64,000 nt of DNA from Ruminococcus sp. (GCA_017558505.1 JAFYUM010000003.1:1-64000); one strand, 5' to 3'. Counted from the first letter of the stretch, positions 42,204-51,915 are shown. Numbers and translations are program-made. Notes: generated by a model not told the origin, from the sequence alone.

Positions 42204-43391
42204 ATGAAATTCAAGAATAAAGGAAGAAAAATATACAAAACGAAAGAAAAGAATTATTACGGAAAAAGCCCTGCGGCAAAAGTAATGTCGGGTGCTTTAA
42301 CTGTACTTCTGTTTGGAGGAATATGCTTTCTTGGTTACAGTGCGGCAGAGCCTATAATCAATTATACAAAGCATAAAGGTGATGTGCCTGTCGATGAGCC
42401 GACAACGGTTACAGAGCCTCTGACAACTGTTGAAAACAGTGTGACTTCTCCAACGACCAAAATCACAGAAGCTCCTACAGAGCCTGTAACAGAAAGCTAT
42501 TATATGGCTGCATCTCTCAGTGAGAGCGCCCTTGTGAATATGGATGCGCTGAAATCGGCTATTTCTGGTGTCCCTAAGAATGAAGAAATAACTTATATTC
42601 AGGTTCCGTTAAAGGTATCAGGCGGTGGTGTTTACTATGCTTCATCTGTATATGAGGCACAGAATTCTATCAAATCTGTTCTCACTCTCCCTGAAATAAT
42701 TCAGGAGGTTGAAAATAGCGGCTATCATGCAGTTGCAGTTCTGAGTACATTCCGTGACAATTCCATGCCTGCCACATTTTACGACGGCGGTTATGTGTTT
42801 GCGTCAAATGGTTCTTTGTGGTATGACGGTCAGGGCAGACCATGGTCGTCGCCTTATTCACAGCGGGCTGTTGACTATAACTCTGCACTTGTAACAGAGA
42901 TTATAAATGCCGGATTTGAGAGCATAATATGTTCAGATTTCGTATTCCCCGATTTTACCGAATATGATCTTCAGATACTTGATCCTGTTCTTGGCAAGAC
43001 TGACAGATGTATATCGCTTACATCGGCGGCAAATCTGCTGTATGACAATGCAGTATCAAATGGTGCTTCAATGCGCCTTGAAATATCTGCGGAGGATATA
43101 CTCTGCGGAAGAAAAGATGTATTGCAGCCAATGCTGCTTTCATCAAATAATATTGTTCTCAATATCGAAATAAATAAGCTTGTGAACGGCATATCATCAG
43201 GTGAGAATGTATATGAGTTTAAAGGTACGCCTACAGAAATGATAGAACAGTGCCTTGTGCTTGTGAACGGTGATATTGTTGATTTCAAGACAACGATAAG
43301 AATATCTGGAGCATCACTTCCACAAAAGGAAATAACTTCAATTAAAAAAGTATTGTCCGAATACGGTTATAAATCGGTTGTAATCGGATAA
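42204..43391 (+). CDS. Exported DUF4015-like TIM-barrel protein
   Basis: A 395-residue protein anchored by one helix (residues ~30-48, SGALTVLLFGGICFLGYSA) after a Lys-rich cytoplasmic start. A Thr/Pro-rich linker follows (TTVTEPLTTVENSVTSPTTK). The outer domain resembles putative glycoside hydrolase DUF4015: VYYASSVYEAQNSIKSVLTLPEIIQEV, YDGQGRPWSSPYSQRAVDYNSALVTEIINAGFESIICSDFVFP. No catalytic acids can be assigned securely. It starts 28 nt after rnfA with a GGAGAT-type site, so it is probably in the same operon. Confidence 0.72.
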   Translation: MKFKNKGRKIYKTKEKNYYGKSPAAKVMSGALTVLLFGGICFLGYSAAEPIINYTKHKGDVPVDEPTTVTEPLTTVENSVTSPTTKITEAPTEPVTESYYMAASLSESALVNMDALKSAISGVPKNEEITYIQVPLKVSGGGVYYASSVYEAQNSIKSVLTLPEIIQEVENSGYHAVAVLSTFRDNSMPATFYDGGYVFASNGSLWYDGQGRPWSSPYSQRAVDYNSALVTEIINAGFESIICSDFVFPDFTEYDLQILDPVLGKTDRCISLTSAANLLYDNAVSNGASMRLEISAEDILCGRKDVLQPMLLSSNNIVLNIEINKLVNGISSGENVYEFKGTPTEMIEQCLVLVNGDIVDFKTTIRISGASLPQKEITSIKKVLSEYGYKSVVIG

Positions 43392-43455
43392 TTAAATTGT
43401 TCAGTTTATACTGAAAATGTAAAAAAGCCGAATTATCGGAGAATGGAGAAAAGCT

Positions 43456-44415
43456 ATGGCACAGAATTTTACAGTGTCCCTGAAAAAAATCATCGACGAA
43501 TTCAAGCTTGAAGTGATTTTTATTCAGAAAGAGTCAGAGGAAATCTTAATTGATGAAACAGAAGTAAATCGTCCTGGACTTCAGCTTATGGGATTTTACG
43601 AATACTTCAATCCAGAGAGAATTCAGATTATAGGCAAAGTTGAATTTGCGTATCTTTCAACTCTGGATGAAGCAACACGTCATGAAAGACTTGAGCTTCT
43701 CTTTTCACAGAAGCTTCCTGCAATAATCATTACACGTGAGCTGCCATATTTTGCAGAAATGCTGGAGCTTGCAAGAAAATATGAAATTCCGCTGCTCAGA
43801 AGCAAGGAAAGTACATCAAACTTTATGTCGGGACTTATTGCATTCCTCAACCTTAATCTTGCCCCCAGAGTTACAAGACACGGTGTACTTATTGAAATTT
43901 ATGGTGAGGGTGTATTTATTACAGGTGAAAGCGGCGTAGGTAAGAGTGAAACTGCAATTGAGCTTGTCAAGAGAGGTCATCGTCTTGTAGCCGACGACGC
44001 AGTTGAAATCCGCAAGGTTTCCAATATCAGCCTTGTAGGAAGTTCACCTGATAATATCCGCCATTTCCTTGAATTAAGAGGTATTGGTATTATTAATGCA
44101 CGTCGTCTTTTCGGTATCGGTGCAGTTAAACTGACTGAAAAAATCGACCTTGTAGTTGAACTTGAACAGTGGAATCCGGAGAAGATTTATGACCGTATGG
44201 GAGTTGATACAGAATACGTTACACTTCTTGGCGTAAAGATTCCTTCCCTTACAATTCCTGTTAAACCCGGACGTAACCTTGCAGTAATTCTTGAAGTTGC
44301 CGCAATGAATAACAGACAGAAGAAAATGGGATACAATGCTGCTGCAGAGCTTCTTAACAGACTCGGTATGCAGTCCGATCCAAAGGAAACAGTAAGAAAC
44401 TACGAAAATTTCTGA
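43456..44415 (+). CDS. hprK: HPr kinase/phosphorylase
   Basis: Phosphorylates HPr at Ser46 to control carbon catabolite repression. The N-terminal MurF-like domain is followed by the kinase P-loop GESGVGKSETAIELVKRGHRLVADDAVEI (residues ~156-184), the signature LRGIGIINARRLFG near 208, and K4-loop region PVKPGRNLAVILEVAAMN. 319 aa is normal. GGAG precedes the ATG. It starts a run of cell-wall and regulatory genes. Confidence 0.96.
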   Translation: MAQNFTVSLKKIIDEFKLEVIFIQKESEEILIDETEVNRPGLQLMGFYEYFNPERIQIIGKVEFAYLSTLDEATRHERLELLFSQKLPAIIITRELPYFAEMLELARKYEIPLLRSKESTSNFMSGLIAFLNLNLAPRVTRHGVLIEIYGEGVFITGESGVGKSETAIELVKRGHRLVADDAVEIRKVSNISLVGSSPDNIRHFLELRGIGIINARRLFGIGAVKLTEKIDLVVELEQWNPEKIYDRMGVDTEYVTLLGVKIPSLTIPVKPGRNLAVILEVAAMNNRQKKMGYNAAAELLNRLGMQSDPKETVRNYENF

Positions 44416-44425
44416 ACACAGTAAT

Positions 44426-44446
44426 ACCGCACAGTCACTGTGCGGT
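44426..44446 (+). terminator. CCGCACAG hairpin after hprK (weak terminator)
   Basis: ACCGCACAG (44426-44434) pairs perfectly with CTGTGCGGT (44438-44446). The loop is only TCA and no T-run follows, so it may be a processing or partial-termination hairpin. The same stem occurs in other gaps of this window. Confidence 0.5.
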
Positions 44447-44476
44447 GTTGCAATTATTTCACATAGGAGCATAAGT

Positions 44477-45382
44477 ATGATAAATATCCTCGAACTGAAA
44501 GAGATTTGCAGCAGATATGGCTGCAAATACAGTGAAAAATGTATGTTGAGCAGCAATACCACATTCAGAATAGGCGGTGAATGCACTCTGCTTATTGATG
44601 TCAATTCAGCTGAATGTGCTGCTGAACTTGTCAGATATCTACGCAGGAGTAAAATAAAGTATACTGTTCTCGGAAAGGGCAGTAATATCATAGCTTCTGA
44701 CAAGGGGTATGACGGTATTATACTCCGTATTGCAAGCGATTTTTCTGATATTTCAGCAGAGGGTACTATTATACGTGCCGAAGCAGGAGCATCACTTGCA
44801 GCTGTATGTCGTAAGGCACAGGAAAACAATTTAAGCGGTATGGAAAATCTCTACGGTATTCCCGGTGCGGTAGGCGGCGGTCTGTATATGAATGCTGGAG
44901 CTTACGGAAGTGAAATGAAGGATGTTGTTGTATCCGCTGAATATATTGATGAAAACGGCGAAATATGCACCATGTCGGCAGAGGATATGATGCTTTCCTA
45001 TCGTCACAGCATATTCTCTGAAAATAATTTTATAATAACAGCAGTGACTTTCAGCTTGACAGAGGGTGATGGTGAAGCTATAAAGGAAGCCATGACAGAA
45101 TGTATGAAAAAGCGTTCCTCAAAACAGCCACTTGAATATCCCAGTGCAGGCAGCACATTCAAAAGACCTGAGGGCAGCTATGCATCACTTTTAATTGAGC
45201 AGTGTGGCTTGAAGGGAATGGCTGTAGGCGGTGCAGAGGTCAGCACAAAGCACAGTGGCTTTGTTATTAACAAGGGTGGAGCAACCTGCGAGGATGTACT
45301 TGAACTCTGCCGCAGAGTAAGAGAAATTGTACTTGAAAAAACAGGCTACAGTCTGGAACTTGAGCCTATAATTCTTGAATAA
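44477..45382 (+). CDS. murB: UDP-N-acetylenolpyruvoylglucosamine reductase
   Basis: Second committed step of peptidoglycan precursor synthesis, FAD-dependent. Motifs: NTTFRIGGECTLLIDV (residues ~29-44), VLGKGSNIIASDKGYDG, GIPGAVGGGLYMNAGAYG (~126-143), YPSAGSTFKRPEG (~213-225) and HSGFVINKGGA. 301 aa fits type II MurB. A TAGGAG site precedes the start. rapZ follows after 12 nt. Confidence 0.95.
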   Translation: MINILELKEICSRYGCKYSEKCMLSSNTTFRIGGECTLLIDVNSAECAAELVRYLRRSKIKYTVLGKGSNIIASDKGYDGIILRIASDFSDISAEGTIIRAEAGASLAAVCRKAQENNLSGMENLYGIPGAVGGGLYMNAGAYGSEMKDVVVSAEYIDENGEICTMSAEDMMLSYRHSIFSENNFIITAVTFSLTEGDGEAIKEAMTECMKKRSSKQPLEYPSAGSTFKRPEGSYASLLIEQCGLKGMAVGGAEVSTKHSGFVINKGGATCEDVLELCRRVREIVLEKTGYSLELEPIILE

Positions 45383-45394
45383 GAGGTTTGGATT

Positions 45395-46264
45395 ATGAAG
45401 TTATTGATAGTAACGGGAATGTCAGGCTCGGGAAAGTCAAGCGTAATGGACGTTATGGAGGATATCGGCTATTATTGTATAGATAATATCCCGCCGAAGC
45501 TTATACGACAGTTTGTGGAGCTTTGCCGCAAGTCTGAAATGAACATAGATAAAATAGCAGTTGCGGTTGATATACGTACAGGTGAGATGTTTGCGGAAAT
45601 ATATAATTGCCTTGAGTCGATACGTGCTGATGAAAAAATTGAATTGAAGGTGCTCTTTATTGAAGCAGAGGACGAAGTTCTTATAAAGCGTTATAAAGAA
45701 ACACGCCGTAAGCATCCCCTTGATGAAAGATTTAACGGTAATATGCACGATGCCCTTAAATTTGAACGCAGCCAGCTTTCAAGGATGAGAGCAATTGCAG
45801 ACTTTTACATTGAAACATCAGTGCTTACATCTGCACAGTTAAAGGAGCAGGTAAAGGAAACGTTTCTTGAAAATTCCTCTGATTCCCTTGTTGTCAAGGT
45901 TATGTCATTCGGCTTCAAATACGGAGTATCAACAGAAGCTGATCTGATATTTGATGTAAGATGTCTCCCCAATCCCTATTATATAGATTCTTTACGTGAG
46001 CATACAGGTCTTGAAAGCTGTGTACAGGATTATGTTATGCAGTCTGAGGCTTCAAAGGAATTATTCAAGAAGCTTACAGATCTGATAGATTTTCTTATGC
46101 CTATGTATGTGAGTGAGGGAAAAAGTCAGCTTGTAATTGCCTTTGGATGTACTGGCGGAAAGCATCGTTCTGTAACTTTTGCGGAGCGTATGCATGATTA
46201 TCTTGAAGAAAAGGGTTTGAAAGTACAGAAATTCCACCGTGATTTACCAAAATACATAAAATAA
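45395..46264 (+). CDS. rapZ: RNase adapter protein RapZ (YvcJ-like)
   Basis: P-loop nucleotide-binding protein that in E. coli controls GlmS-related small RNAs; in Firmicutes (YvcJ) its role is less clear (known). Walker A GMSGSGKSS at residues 8-16, CIDNIPPKLI, ETRRKHPLDE, DLIFDVRCLPNPY, and the C-terminal signature FGCTGGKHRSVTFAERM. 289 aa is normal. In most Clostridia yvcK and whiA follow directly; here yvcK is missing and a terminator separates whiA. Confidence 0.94.
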   Translation: MKLLIVTGMSGSGKSSVMDVMEDIGYYCIDNIPPKLIRQFVELCRKSEMNIDKIAVAVDIRTGEMFAEIYNCLESIRADEKIELKVLFIEAEDEVLIKRYKETRRKHPLDERFNGNMHDALKFERSQLSRMRAIADFYIETSVLTSAQLKEQVKETFLENSSDSLVVKVMSFGFKYGVSTEADLIFDVRCLPNPYYIDSLREHTGLESCVQDYVMQSEASKELFKKLTDLIDFLMPMYVSEGKSQLVIAFGCTGGKHRSVTFAERMHDYLEEKGLKVQKFHRDLPKYIK

Positions 46265-46336
46265 CCAATAAGGCTTTGTACGGAAATTACACGCATATTC
46301 TGCGGAAACTCTGTGCTGTATTGCCATGAATTTTAA

Positions 46337-46365
46337 AACGCATACTTTAATGTGTGCGTTTTTTT
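46337..46365 (+). terminator. Terminator between rapZ and whiA
   Basis: AACGCATAC (46337-46345) pairs with GTGTGCGTT (46352-46360) with one wobble, followed by T5 or more. No gene is present in the rest of the 120-nt gap. Confidence 0.85.
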
Positions 46366-46385
46366 ATGAAAAGAGATGAGATAGA

Positions 46386-47297
46386 ATGTCTTTTTCTGAT
46401 GAGGTCAGAAATGAAATATGCACCAATATAAATGATAAAGACAAGCGTTTTGCCTGTCTTTACGGAATGCTGCTGTTCAGCAGAGTGCTGACAAAAGAGC
46501 GTATATGTTTCCAGAGCAAGAGCAGTAAGGCAGCGGAAACCTTCAGTAAATTATTCACGGCAGTTTTCAGCTATGAGTTAAATTGCAAGGTTTCTACAGC
46601 AAAGAATGGAAAGGAAATGTATATTTACGATTTAACCGATAAGAACATTATCGAACAGGTTTTTCTTAAATACAGAATTGACAGTGTAAAACGTCATATA
46701 AACCCTGAGATTATTTCAAGAGGAAGTCTTGGAGTATTTACCGCTGGAGTTTTTCTTGCAGGTGGCAGTGTAAATGATCCCGAAAAGGAATATCATCTTG
46801 AATTTACATCACCTGAGGAGGAACTGGCGGAAGAACTCAAACTGCTTCTTGGAGATATAGGAATAAGTTCGGGAATCACAGTCCGTCGGGGACAATATAT
46901 TGTATATATAAAGGGCAGCGAATCAATAGAAGATACCCTGACATTTATAAATGCACAGCAGTGCACCCTTGAACTTATGAATGTGAAGATTTATAAGGAT
47001 GTACGCAATAAGGCTAATCGTATAACCAACTGTGATAATGCCAATATAAACAAAGTAGTAAAGGCATCCATGAAACAAATAGAGGATATAAAGCTTATTG
47101 CAGAAAAAAGAGGTCTTGACAGCCTTACTTCTGAACTCCGTGAGGTGGCTGAAATGCGACTTGAAAGTACAGGTCTGAGTCTGCAGGATATAGGTGAGAG
47201 CCTCGATCCGCCCATAAGCCGTTCGGGAGTCAACCACCGCTTTAAGAAACTTTCAAAGATAGCCGATGAAATAAGAAACAGCGGAGGCGGGAAATGA
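46386..47297 (+). CDS. whiA: DNA-binding protein WhiA
   Basis: Conserved Gram-positive regulator linked to division and sporulation (known). An N-terminal domain related to LAGLIDADG endonucleases (AFLAGG-type block GVFLAGGSVNDPEKEYHLEF, residues ~120-139) precedes a C-terminal helix-turn-helix (LQDIGESLDPPISRSGVNHRFKKL, ~267-290). 303 aa is normal. Its stop overlaps the dnaE start (ATGA). Confidence 0.95.
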   Translation: MSFSDEVRNEICTNINDKDKRFACLYGMLLFSRVLTKERICFQSKSSKAAETFSKLFTAVFSYELNCKVSTAKNGKEMYIYDLTDKNIIEQVFLKYRIDSVKRHINPEIISRGSLGVFTAGVFLAGGSVNDPEKEYHLEFTSPEEELAEELKLLLGDIGISSGITVRRGQYIVYIKGSESIEDTLTFINAQQCTLELMNVKIYKDVRNKANRITNCDNANINKVVKASMKQIEDIKLIAEKRGLDSLTSELREVAEMRLESTGLSLQDIGESLDPPISRSGVNHRFKKLSKIADEIRNSGGGK

Positions 47298-50200
47298 ATA
47301 ACAATGATTTTGTTCATCTTCATGTTCATACTGAATACAGTTTGCTGGACGGTGCCTGCCGCATAAACGGACTTATGAAGCGTCTGAAAGAAATCGGACA
47401 GAAAGCCGTTGCTATAACAGATCACGGTAATATGTATGGTGCAATGGAGTTTTATCAGGCGGCGAAAAAAAACGGTATAAAAGCAATAATCGGCTGTGAA
47501 GTATATATAGCTCCACGCACACGGTTTGACAAAGAGGCAAAAATAGATTCCAAGCCTTATCATCTCGTACTCTTATGTGAAAACAATGAGGGTTACCGTA
47601 ATCTGGTAAAGCTTGTATCTGCTGCAAATACCGAAGGATTTTACGGCAAGCCGAGAGTTGACAAGGATTTACTCAGAAGATACCATAAAGGGCTGATATG
47701 CCTGTCAGCCTGCCTTGCTGGAGAAATACCCAGATATATATCAAATAATAATTATGAAGCCGCAAAAAAAGCGGCTTTTGAGTATCTTGAAATTTTCGGT
47801 GAGGATAATTTTTTTATAGAGATACAGAACCATGGTCTAAAAGAAGAAATTTCATTATTGCCGCAGTTTTACCGATTATCAGAGGAAACAGGTATACCTC
47901 TTGTTGCAACGAATGACTGTCACTATCTTACACGTGAGGACAGCGAACTTCAAAAATTGCTTATCTGTATACAGACAGGAACGGTATTTGGCGAACCAAG
48001 CGGACTCGATTTCGGAACTGATGAATTTTACATTAAATCCGCTGATGAAATGGCAATACTATTCAAGGGACATGAGGAAGCGGTTTCTGTTACATCTGAA
48101 ATAGCATTGAGATGCAATGTTGATTTCAATTTTGACAGCGGAATTAAAATCCCCCGATTTAAAGCGGAGGGGGTAACAGACAACAGCGAATATCTCCGTA
48201 GGTTAAGCTTTGACGGTCTGTACAGACGATATGGCAAAGATGTAAATTCTGAAACTGTAAAGCGTCTTGAATATGAGCTTTCAATAATCGAAGAAAAGCA
48301 ATTTGTTGATTATTTTCTTATTGTATGGGATTTTATACGCTATGCACGTGAGAATAATATCCCCGTAGGGCCGGGGCGAGGTTCCGGAGCAGGAAGTCTA
48401 TGTGCTTATTGTATTGGTATAACAGGAATAGATCCCATGAAATACAATCTTATGTTTGAGAGATTTCTCAATCCCGAACGTGTAAGTATGCCTGATTTTG
48501 ATATAGATTTCTGTATTGAGGGCAGACAGGCTGTAAAGGATTACGTAACAGATAAATATGGTACTGATAATGTTTCCGAAATCATTGCATTTGATACGTT
48601 AAAGGCAAAGGCGGCTGTGAGGGACATTGTAAGAGTACTCGGCTTATCATACAGCCTTGGGGATAAAATAGCAAAAATGATTGATCCTAAAAATGACCTT
48701 GCTTATTCTCTTAAGGAAAATAAGGATCTATCCTCAATATACAATACTGACAGATCTGTAAAGCGTCTTGTTGATTTTGCGTTGAAGCTTGAGGGGATGC
48801 CAAGACATACTTCAACTCATGCGGCAGGTGTTGTGATATCTGATATAAAGCTGGATGATCTTGTACCTGTTCAGAAAAATGACAACACTATTGTAACCCA
48901 GTATACAATGACTCATCTTGAAGCTCTCGGACTTCTTAAAATGGATTTTCTCGGTCTGCGTAATCTTACTGTTATACGTGATACTGTAAATGAAATACGC
49001 AAAACCACTCCCGATTTTGATATAAACGCCATACCGCAGGATGATATGGCTGTATATGAAATGTTATCGAAAGGGGATACCGCAGGAGTTTTTCAGTTTG
49101 AAAGCGGGGGAATGACGAAGTGGCTTATGGAACTGAAACCTGAACGAATGGAGGATTTAATTGTAATAATATCCCTTTATCGTCCGGGGCCCATGAAGTC
49201 CATACCGGTGTATATCAATAATAAACGTAATCCGCAGCAAGTTGAATATCTTCACCCGAAGTTGAAGGAAACACTTGAAGAAACCTACGGAGTCATGGTG
49301 TATCAGGAGCAGGTTATGGAGATATGTCGTAAGCTTGCAGGGTATTCATACGGTCACGCCGATATTGTTCGCCGTGCAATGGCGAAGAAAAAGCAGGACG
49401 TAATGCTTCAGGAGCGTGAAAGCTTTGTATACGGTGCTATGGAAAACGGTGTATCTACAGGAACAGCCAACAGAATATTTGATGAAATGGTCAGCTTTGC
49501 ATCTTATGCATTTAATAAATCCCATGCTGCGGCGTATGCTTATCTTGCATATCAGACGGCATATCTGAAATGCCATTTCAGAGGTATATATATGGCTGCT
49601 CTTATGTCAAGTGTAATGACAGGCGGAGACAGGCTTGCTGAATATATAAGTGACAGCCGTTCAGCGGGAATAGAAGTAATGCCTCCTGATATAAATGTGA
49701 GTGGAAAGGGATTTTTTTACGGTGGAAATAAGCTTTATTTCGGATTGCTTGCTGTAAAAAATGCAGGAAGCGGACTTGCCGACAGGATTATAGCTGAACG
49801 AATAAATAACGGACGCTACAGAAGCCTGCAGGATTTCTGTGAAAGAACAACAGGCAAAGAGCTTAATAAAAAGGCACTTGAAAATCTTATAAAAGCCGGC
49901 GCTTTTGACGGCCTGGGATTAAATAGACGGCAAATGCTTGAAAACTATGAAATGCTTCTTGAAATGGCGGGGAAAGGTTCAAGAGGCGTTATCGAGGGGC
50001 AGATGAATTTATTTGATACAGGTACAGTGGCAGATACGGATATAAAAATACCATACCGTCCGGAATTTGACAAAAAAAGACTGTACGCAATGGAAAAGGA
50101 AGCAGCAGGAATATATCTTTCAGGTGAACCGCTTGCTGTTTATGAATATCTCTGCAAAATGTTAAGAGTTAAACAGCTTTCAGAATTAACGTATGAGAAT

Positions 50201-50695
50201 GTGAAAGACAATGAGGAAGTTAAGCTTATGTGTATCATCAGCGAGCGAAAACTTCATGATACAAAAAAGGGAAGTAAAATGGCATTTCTTACTCTTGAGG
50301 ATAAAACAGGGGAGATTGATGCAGTTGTTTTTCCTGATTTGTTTGTGCTGACAGCTTCAAAACTTAACACAGATACGATTGTTTTCGTCAACGGCAGGAT
50401 TTCAAAAAAAGACGACAGCGTATCTGTTATATGCGGCAGTATAGCGGCAGAAGATGAATTTGCACATATGACTGAACATATGCAGCTTTGTATAAAAATG
50501 GAAGCAGATAAAGTACCTGTGAAATATCTTGAAGACCTTGCAAAAAAGTATAAGGGAGATACACAGATGTGTTTTTATTTTACCGATATGAAGAAAATGG
50601 TTCGTCCGAGAAACAGGATTTCATTTAACGTGAGCAGAGAAATGTATTCAGAGCTTGTAAAAATAATCAGTCCGGAAAATATCGGCTTGATATAA
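47294..50695 (+). CDS. dnaE: DNA polymerase III alpha subunit DnaE
   Basis: Replicative polymerase of the DnaE type. The PHP domain opens with FVHLHVHTEYSLLDGACRI (residues 6-24). The palm has PVGPGRGSGAGSLCAYCIGITGIDP near 357 and the catalytic PDFDIDFCIEGR near 398. A tandem HhH and an OB fold follow (VKLMCIISERKLHDTKKGSKMAFLTLED). 1133 aa is normal. Its start overlaps the whiA stop, so the two are coupled. A PolC would be expected elsewhere. Confidence 0.97.
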   Translation: MNNNDFVHLHVHTEYSLLDGACRINGLMKRLKEIGQKAVAITDHGNMYGAMEFYQAAKKNGIKAIIGCEVYIAPRTRFDKEAKIDSKPYHLVLLCENNEGYRNLVKLVSAANTEGFYGKPRVDKDLLRRYHKGLICLSACLAGEIPRYISNNNYEAAKKAAFEYLEIFGEDNFFIEIQNHGLKEEISLLPQFYRLSEETGIPLVATNDCHYLTREDSELQKLLICIQTGTVFGEPSGLDFGTDEFYIKSADEMAILFKGHEEAVSVTSEIALRCNVDFNFDSGIKIPRFKAEGVTDNSEYLRRLSFDGLYRRYGKDVNSETVKRLEYELSIIEEKQFVDYFLIVWDFIRYARENNIPVGPGRGSGAGSLCAYCIGITGIDPMKYNLMFERFLNPERVSMPDFDIDFCIEGRQAVKDYVTDKYGTDNVSEIIAFDTLKAKAAVRDIVRVLGLSYSLGDKIAKMIDPKNDLAYSLKENKDLSSIYNTDRSVKRLVDFALKLEGMPRHTSTHAAGVVISDIKLDDLVPVQKNDNTIVTQYTMTHLEALGLLKMDFLGLRNLTVIRDTVNEIRKTTPDFDINAIPQDDMAVYEMLSKGDTAGVFQFESGGMTKWLMELKPERMEDLIVIISLYRPGPMKSIPVYINNKRNPQQVEYLHPKLKETLEETYGVMVYQEQVMEICRKLAGYSYGHADIVRRAMAKKKQDVMLQERESFVYGAMENGVSTGTANRIFDEMVSFASYAFNKSHAAAYAYLAYQTAYLKCHFRGIYMAALMSSVMTGGDRLAEYISDSRSAGIEVMPPDINVSGKGFFYGGNKLYFGLLAVKNAGSGLADRIIAERINNGRYRSLQDFCERTTGKELNKKALENLIKAGAFDGLGLNRRQMLENYEMLLEMAGKGSRGVIEGQMNLFDTGTVADTDIKIPYRPEFDKKRLYAMEKEAAGIYLSGEPLAVYEYLCKMLRVKQLSELTYENVKDNEEVKLMCIISERKLHDTKKGSKMAFLTLEDKTGEIDAVVFPDLFVLTASKLNTDTIVFVNGRISKKDDSVSVICGSIAAEDEFAHMTEHMQLCIKMEADKVPVKYLEDLAKKYKGDTQMCFYFTDMKKMVRPRNRISFNVSREMYSELVKIISPENIGLI

Positions 50696-50778
50696 TGCAC
50701 AAATAAAGTGAAACCATTGTAATTATTTGTGCAAAAATGCGAAAAAATCAAGGATAATGAAAAAATCATAAAAGTGTC

Positions 50779-50807
50779 TTGACTTTTTTGTGAAAAAGAT
50801 GTAAAAT
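50779..50807 (+). promoter_or_regulatory. Promoter of pfkA
   Basis: TTGACT (50779-50784) and TAAAAT (50802-50807) are separated by 17 bp, about 70 nt before the start codon. Confidence 0.75.
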
Positions 50808-50875
50808 ATAAATGTATGTAAATAAAGCCGTAAATGGCTCAATATAAGCAAATAGCAGAAATGGAGAAATTTATT

Positions 50876-51838
50876 ATGAGTAGAAAAATTGCTGTACTTA
50901 CAAGTGGTGGAGATGCACCAGGAATGAATGCTGCTATCAGAGCAGTTGTAAGAAGTGCACTCAGCAAGGGTATGGAAGTTTACGGCGTTCACAGAGGATA
51001 TAACGGACTTATCAACGGTGATGTTTTCCAGATGGACGAGAGAAGCGTATCTGATATTATTCATCAGGGAGGCACATGCCTTTATACGGCAAGATGCCCT
51101 GAATTCAGAACACAGGAGGGCGTTGCTAAGGCAAAGGCTAAGTGTGATGAGCTTGGTATCGAGGGACTCGTAGTAATCGGCGGTGACGGTTCATTCAGAG
51201 GTGCTGCTGACCTTTCTGCTATGGGTATGGTTTGTGTTGGTATCCCAGGCACAATCGACAACGATATTTCCTGCACAGATTATACAATCGGTTTTGATAC
51301 TGCTATGAATACAGCTATGGAGCTTGTTGACAAGCTTCGTGATACATCACAGTCCCACGACAGAATTTCTGTTGTTGAGGTTATGGGACGTGGTGCAGGT
51401 CATATCGCTGTAAACACAGGTATTGCTTGTGGTGCAACAGACATTATCACACAGGAAGTTCCTTACAATATTGACGCTATTGCAAACACAATGCTTGAAA
51501 AGAAAGCAAAGGGCAAGCAGAACTTTGTAGTTATCGTTGCTGAGGGCATCGGTCACTCACAGGAAATTGCTACAATGTTACAGGAAAAGACAGGTATTGA
51601 GGCAAGAGCAACAATTCTCGGTCACGTTCAGAGAGGCGGTACTCCTACTCTCAGAGACAGAGTTGAGGCTACACGTATGGGTTATTATGCTGTTGAGCTT
51701 ATCGAACAGGGCATCGGTAACCGTGTTGTTGGTATCAAGGATAGCAAGATTGTTGACTATGATATTCAGGAAGCGCTCTCTATGAAGAAATCATACGACG
51801 AAAAGCTTCACCATATTTGTGAAGAAATTGCGTTCTGA
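50876..51838 (+). CDS. pfkA: ATP-dependent 6-phosphofructokinase
   Basis: Commits fructose-6-phosphate to glycolysis. Motifs: VLTSGGDAPGMNAAIRAVVR (residues 6-25), VIGGDGSFRGA (~100), the active-site GTIDNDISCTDYTIGFDTA (~122-140), and VEVMGRGAGHIA (~160-171). The Gly-Gly-Asp pattern fits an ATP user. I chose ATG 50876 with GGAG 9 nt upstream, rather than an upstream in-frame ATG at 50834. 320 aa is normal. Confidence 0.97.
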   Translation: MSRKIAVLTSGGDAPGMNAAIRAVVRSALSKGMEVYGVHRGYNGLINGDVFQMDERSVSDIIHQGGTCLYTARCPEFRTQEGVAKAKAKCDELGIEGLVVIGGDGSFRGAADLSAMGMVCVGIPGTIDNDISCTDYTIGFDTAMNTAMELVDKLRDTSQSHDRISVVEVMGRGAGHIAVNTGIACGATDIITQEVPYNIDAIANTMLEKKAKGKQNFVVIVAEGIGHSQEIATMLQEKTGIEARATILGHVQRGGTPTLRDRVEATRMGYYAVELIEQGIGNRVVGIKDSKIVDYDIQEALSMKKSYDEKLHHICEEIAF

Positions 51839-51861
51839 TTTGTATTTTCGTTATATATAAT

Positions 51862-51897
51862 ACAAACTCCTGTCGATTTTATCCGACAGGAGTTTGT
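51862..51897. terminator. Bidirectional terminator between pfkA and the S1 gene
   Basis: ACAAACTCCTGTCG (51862-51875) and CGACAGGAGTTTGT (51884-51897) are a perfect 14-bp inverted repeat between convergent genes. The U-tracts are short on both sides. Confidence 0.75.
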
Positions 51898-51915
51898 AAT
51901 TATGTCCTTATGAGG

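Noticed and set aside
44074..44829. 251-codon open frame on the minus strand
   Set aside because: It covers the ends of hprK and murB in antisense, which have clear motifs; no ribosome site or domain.
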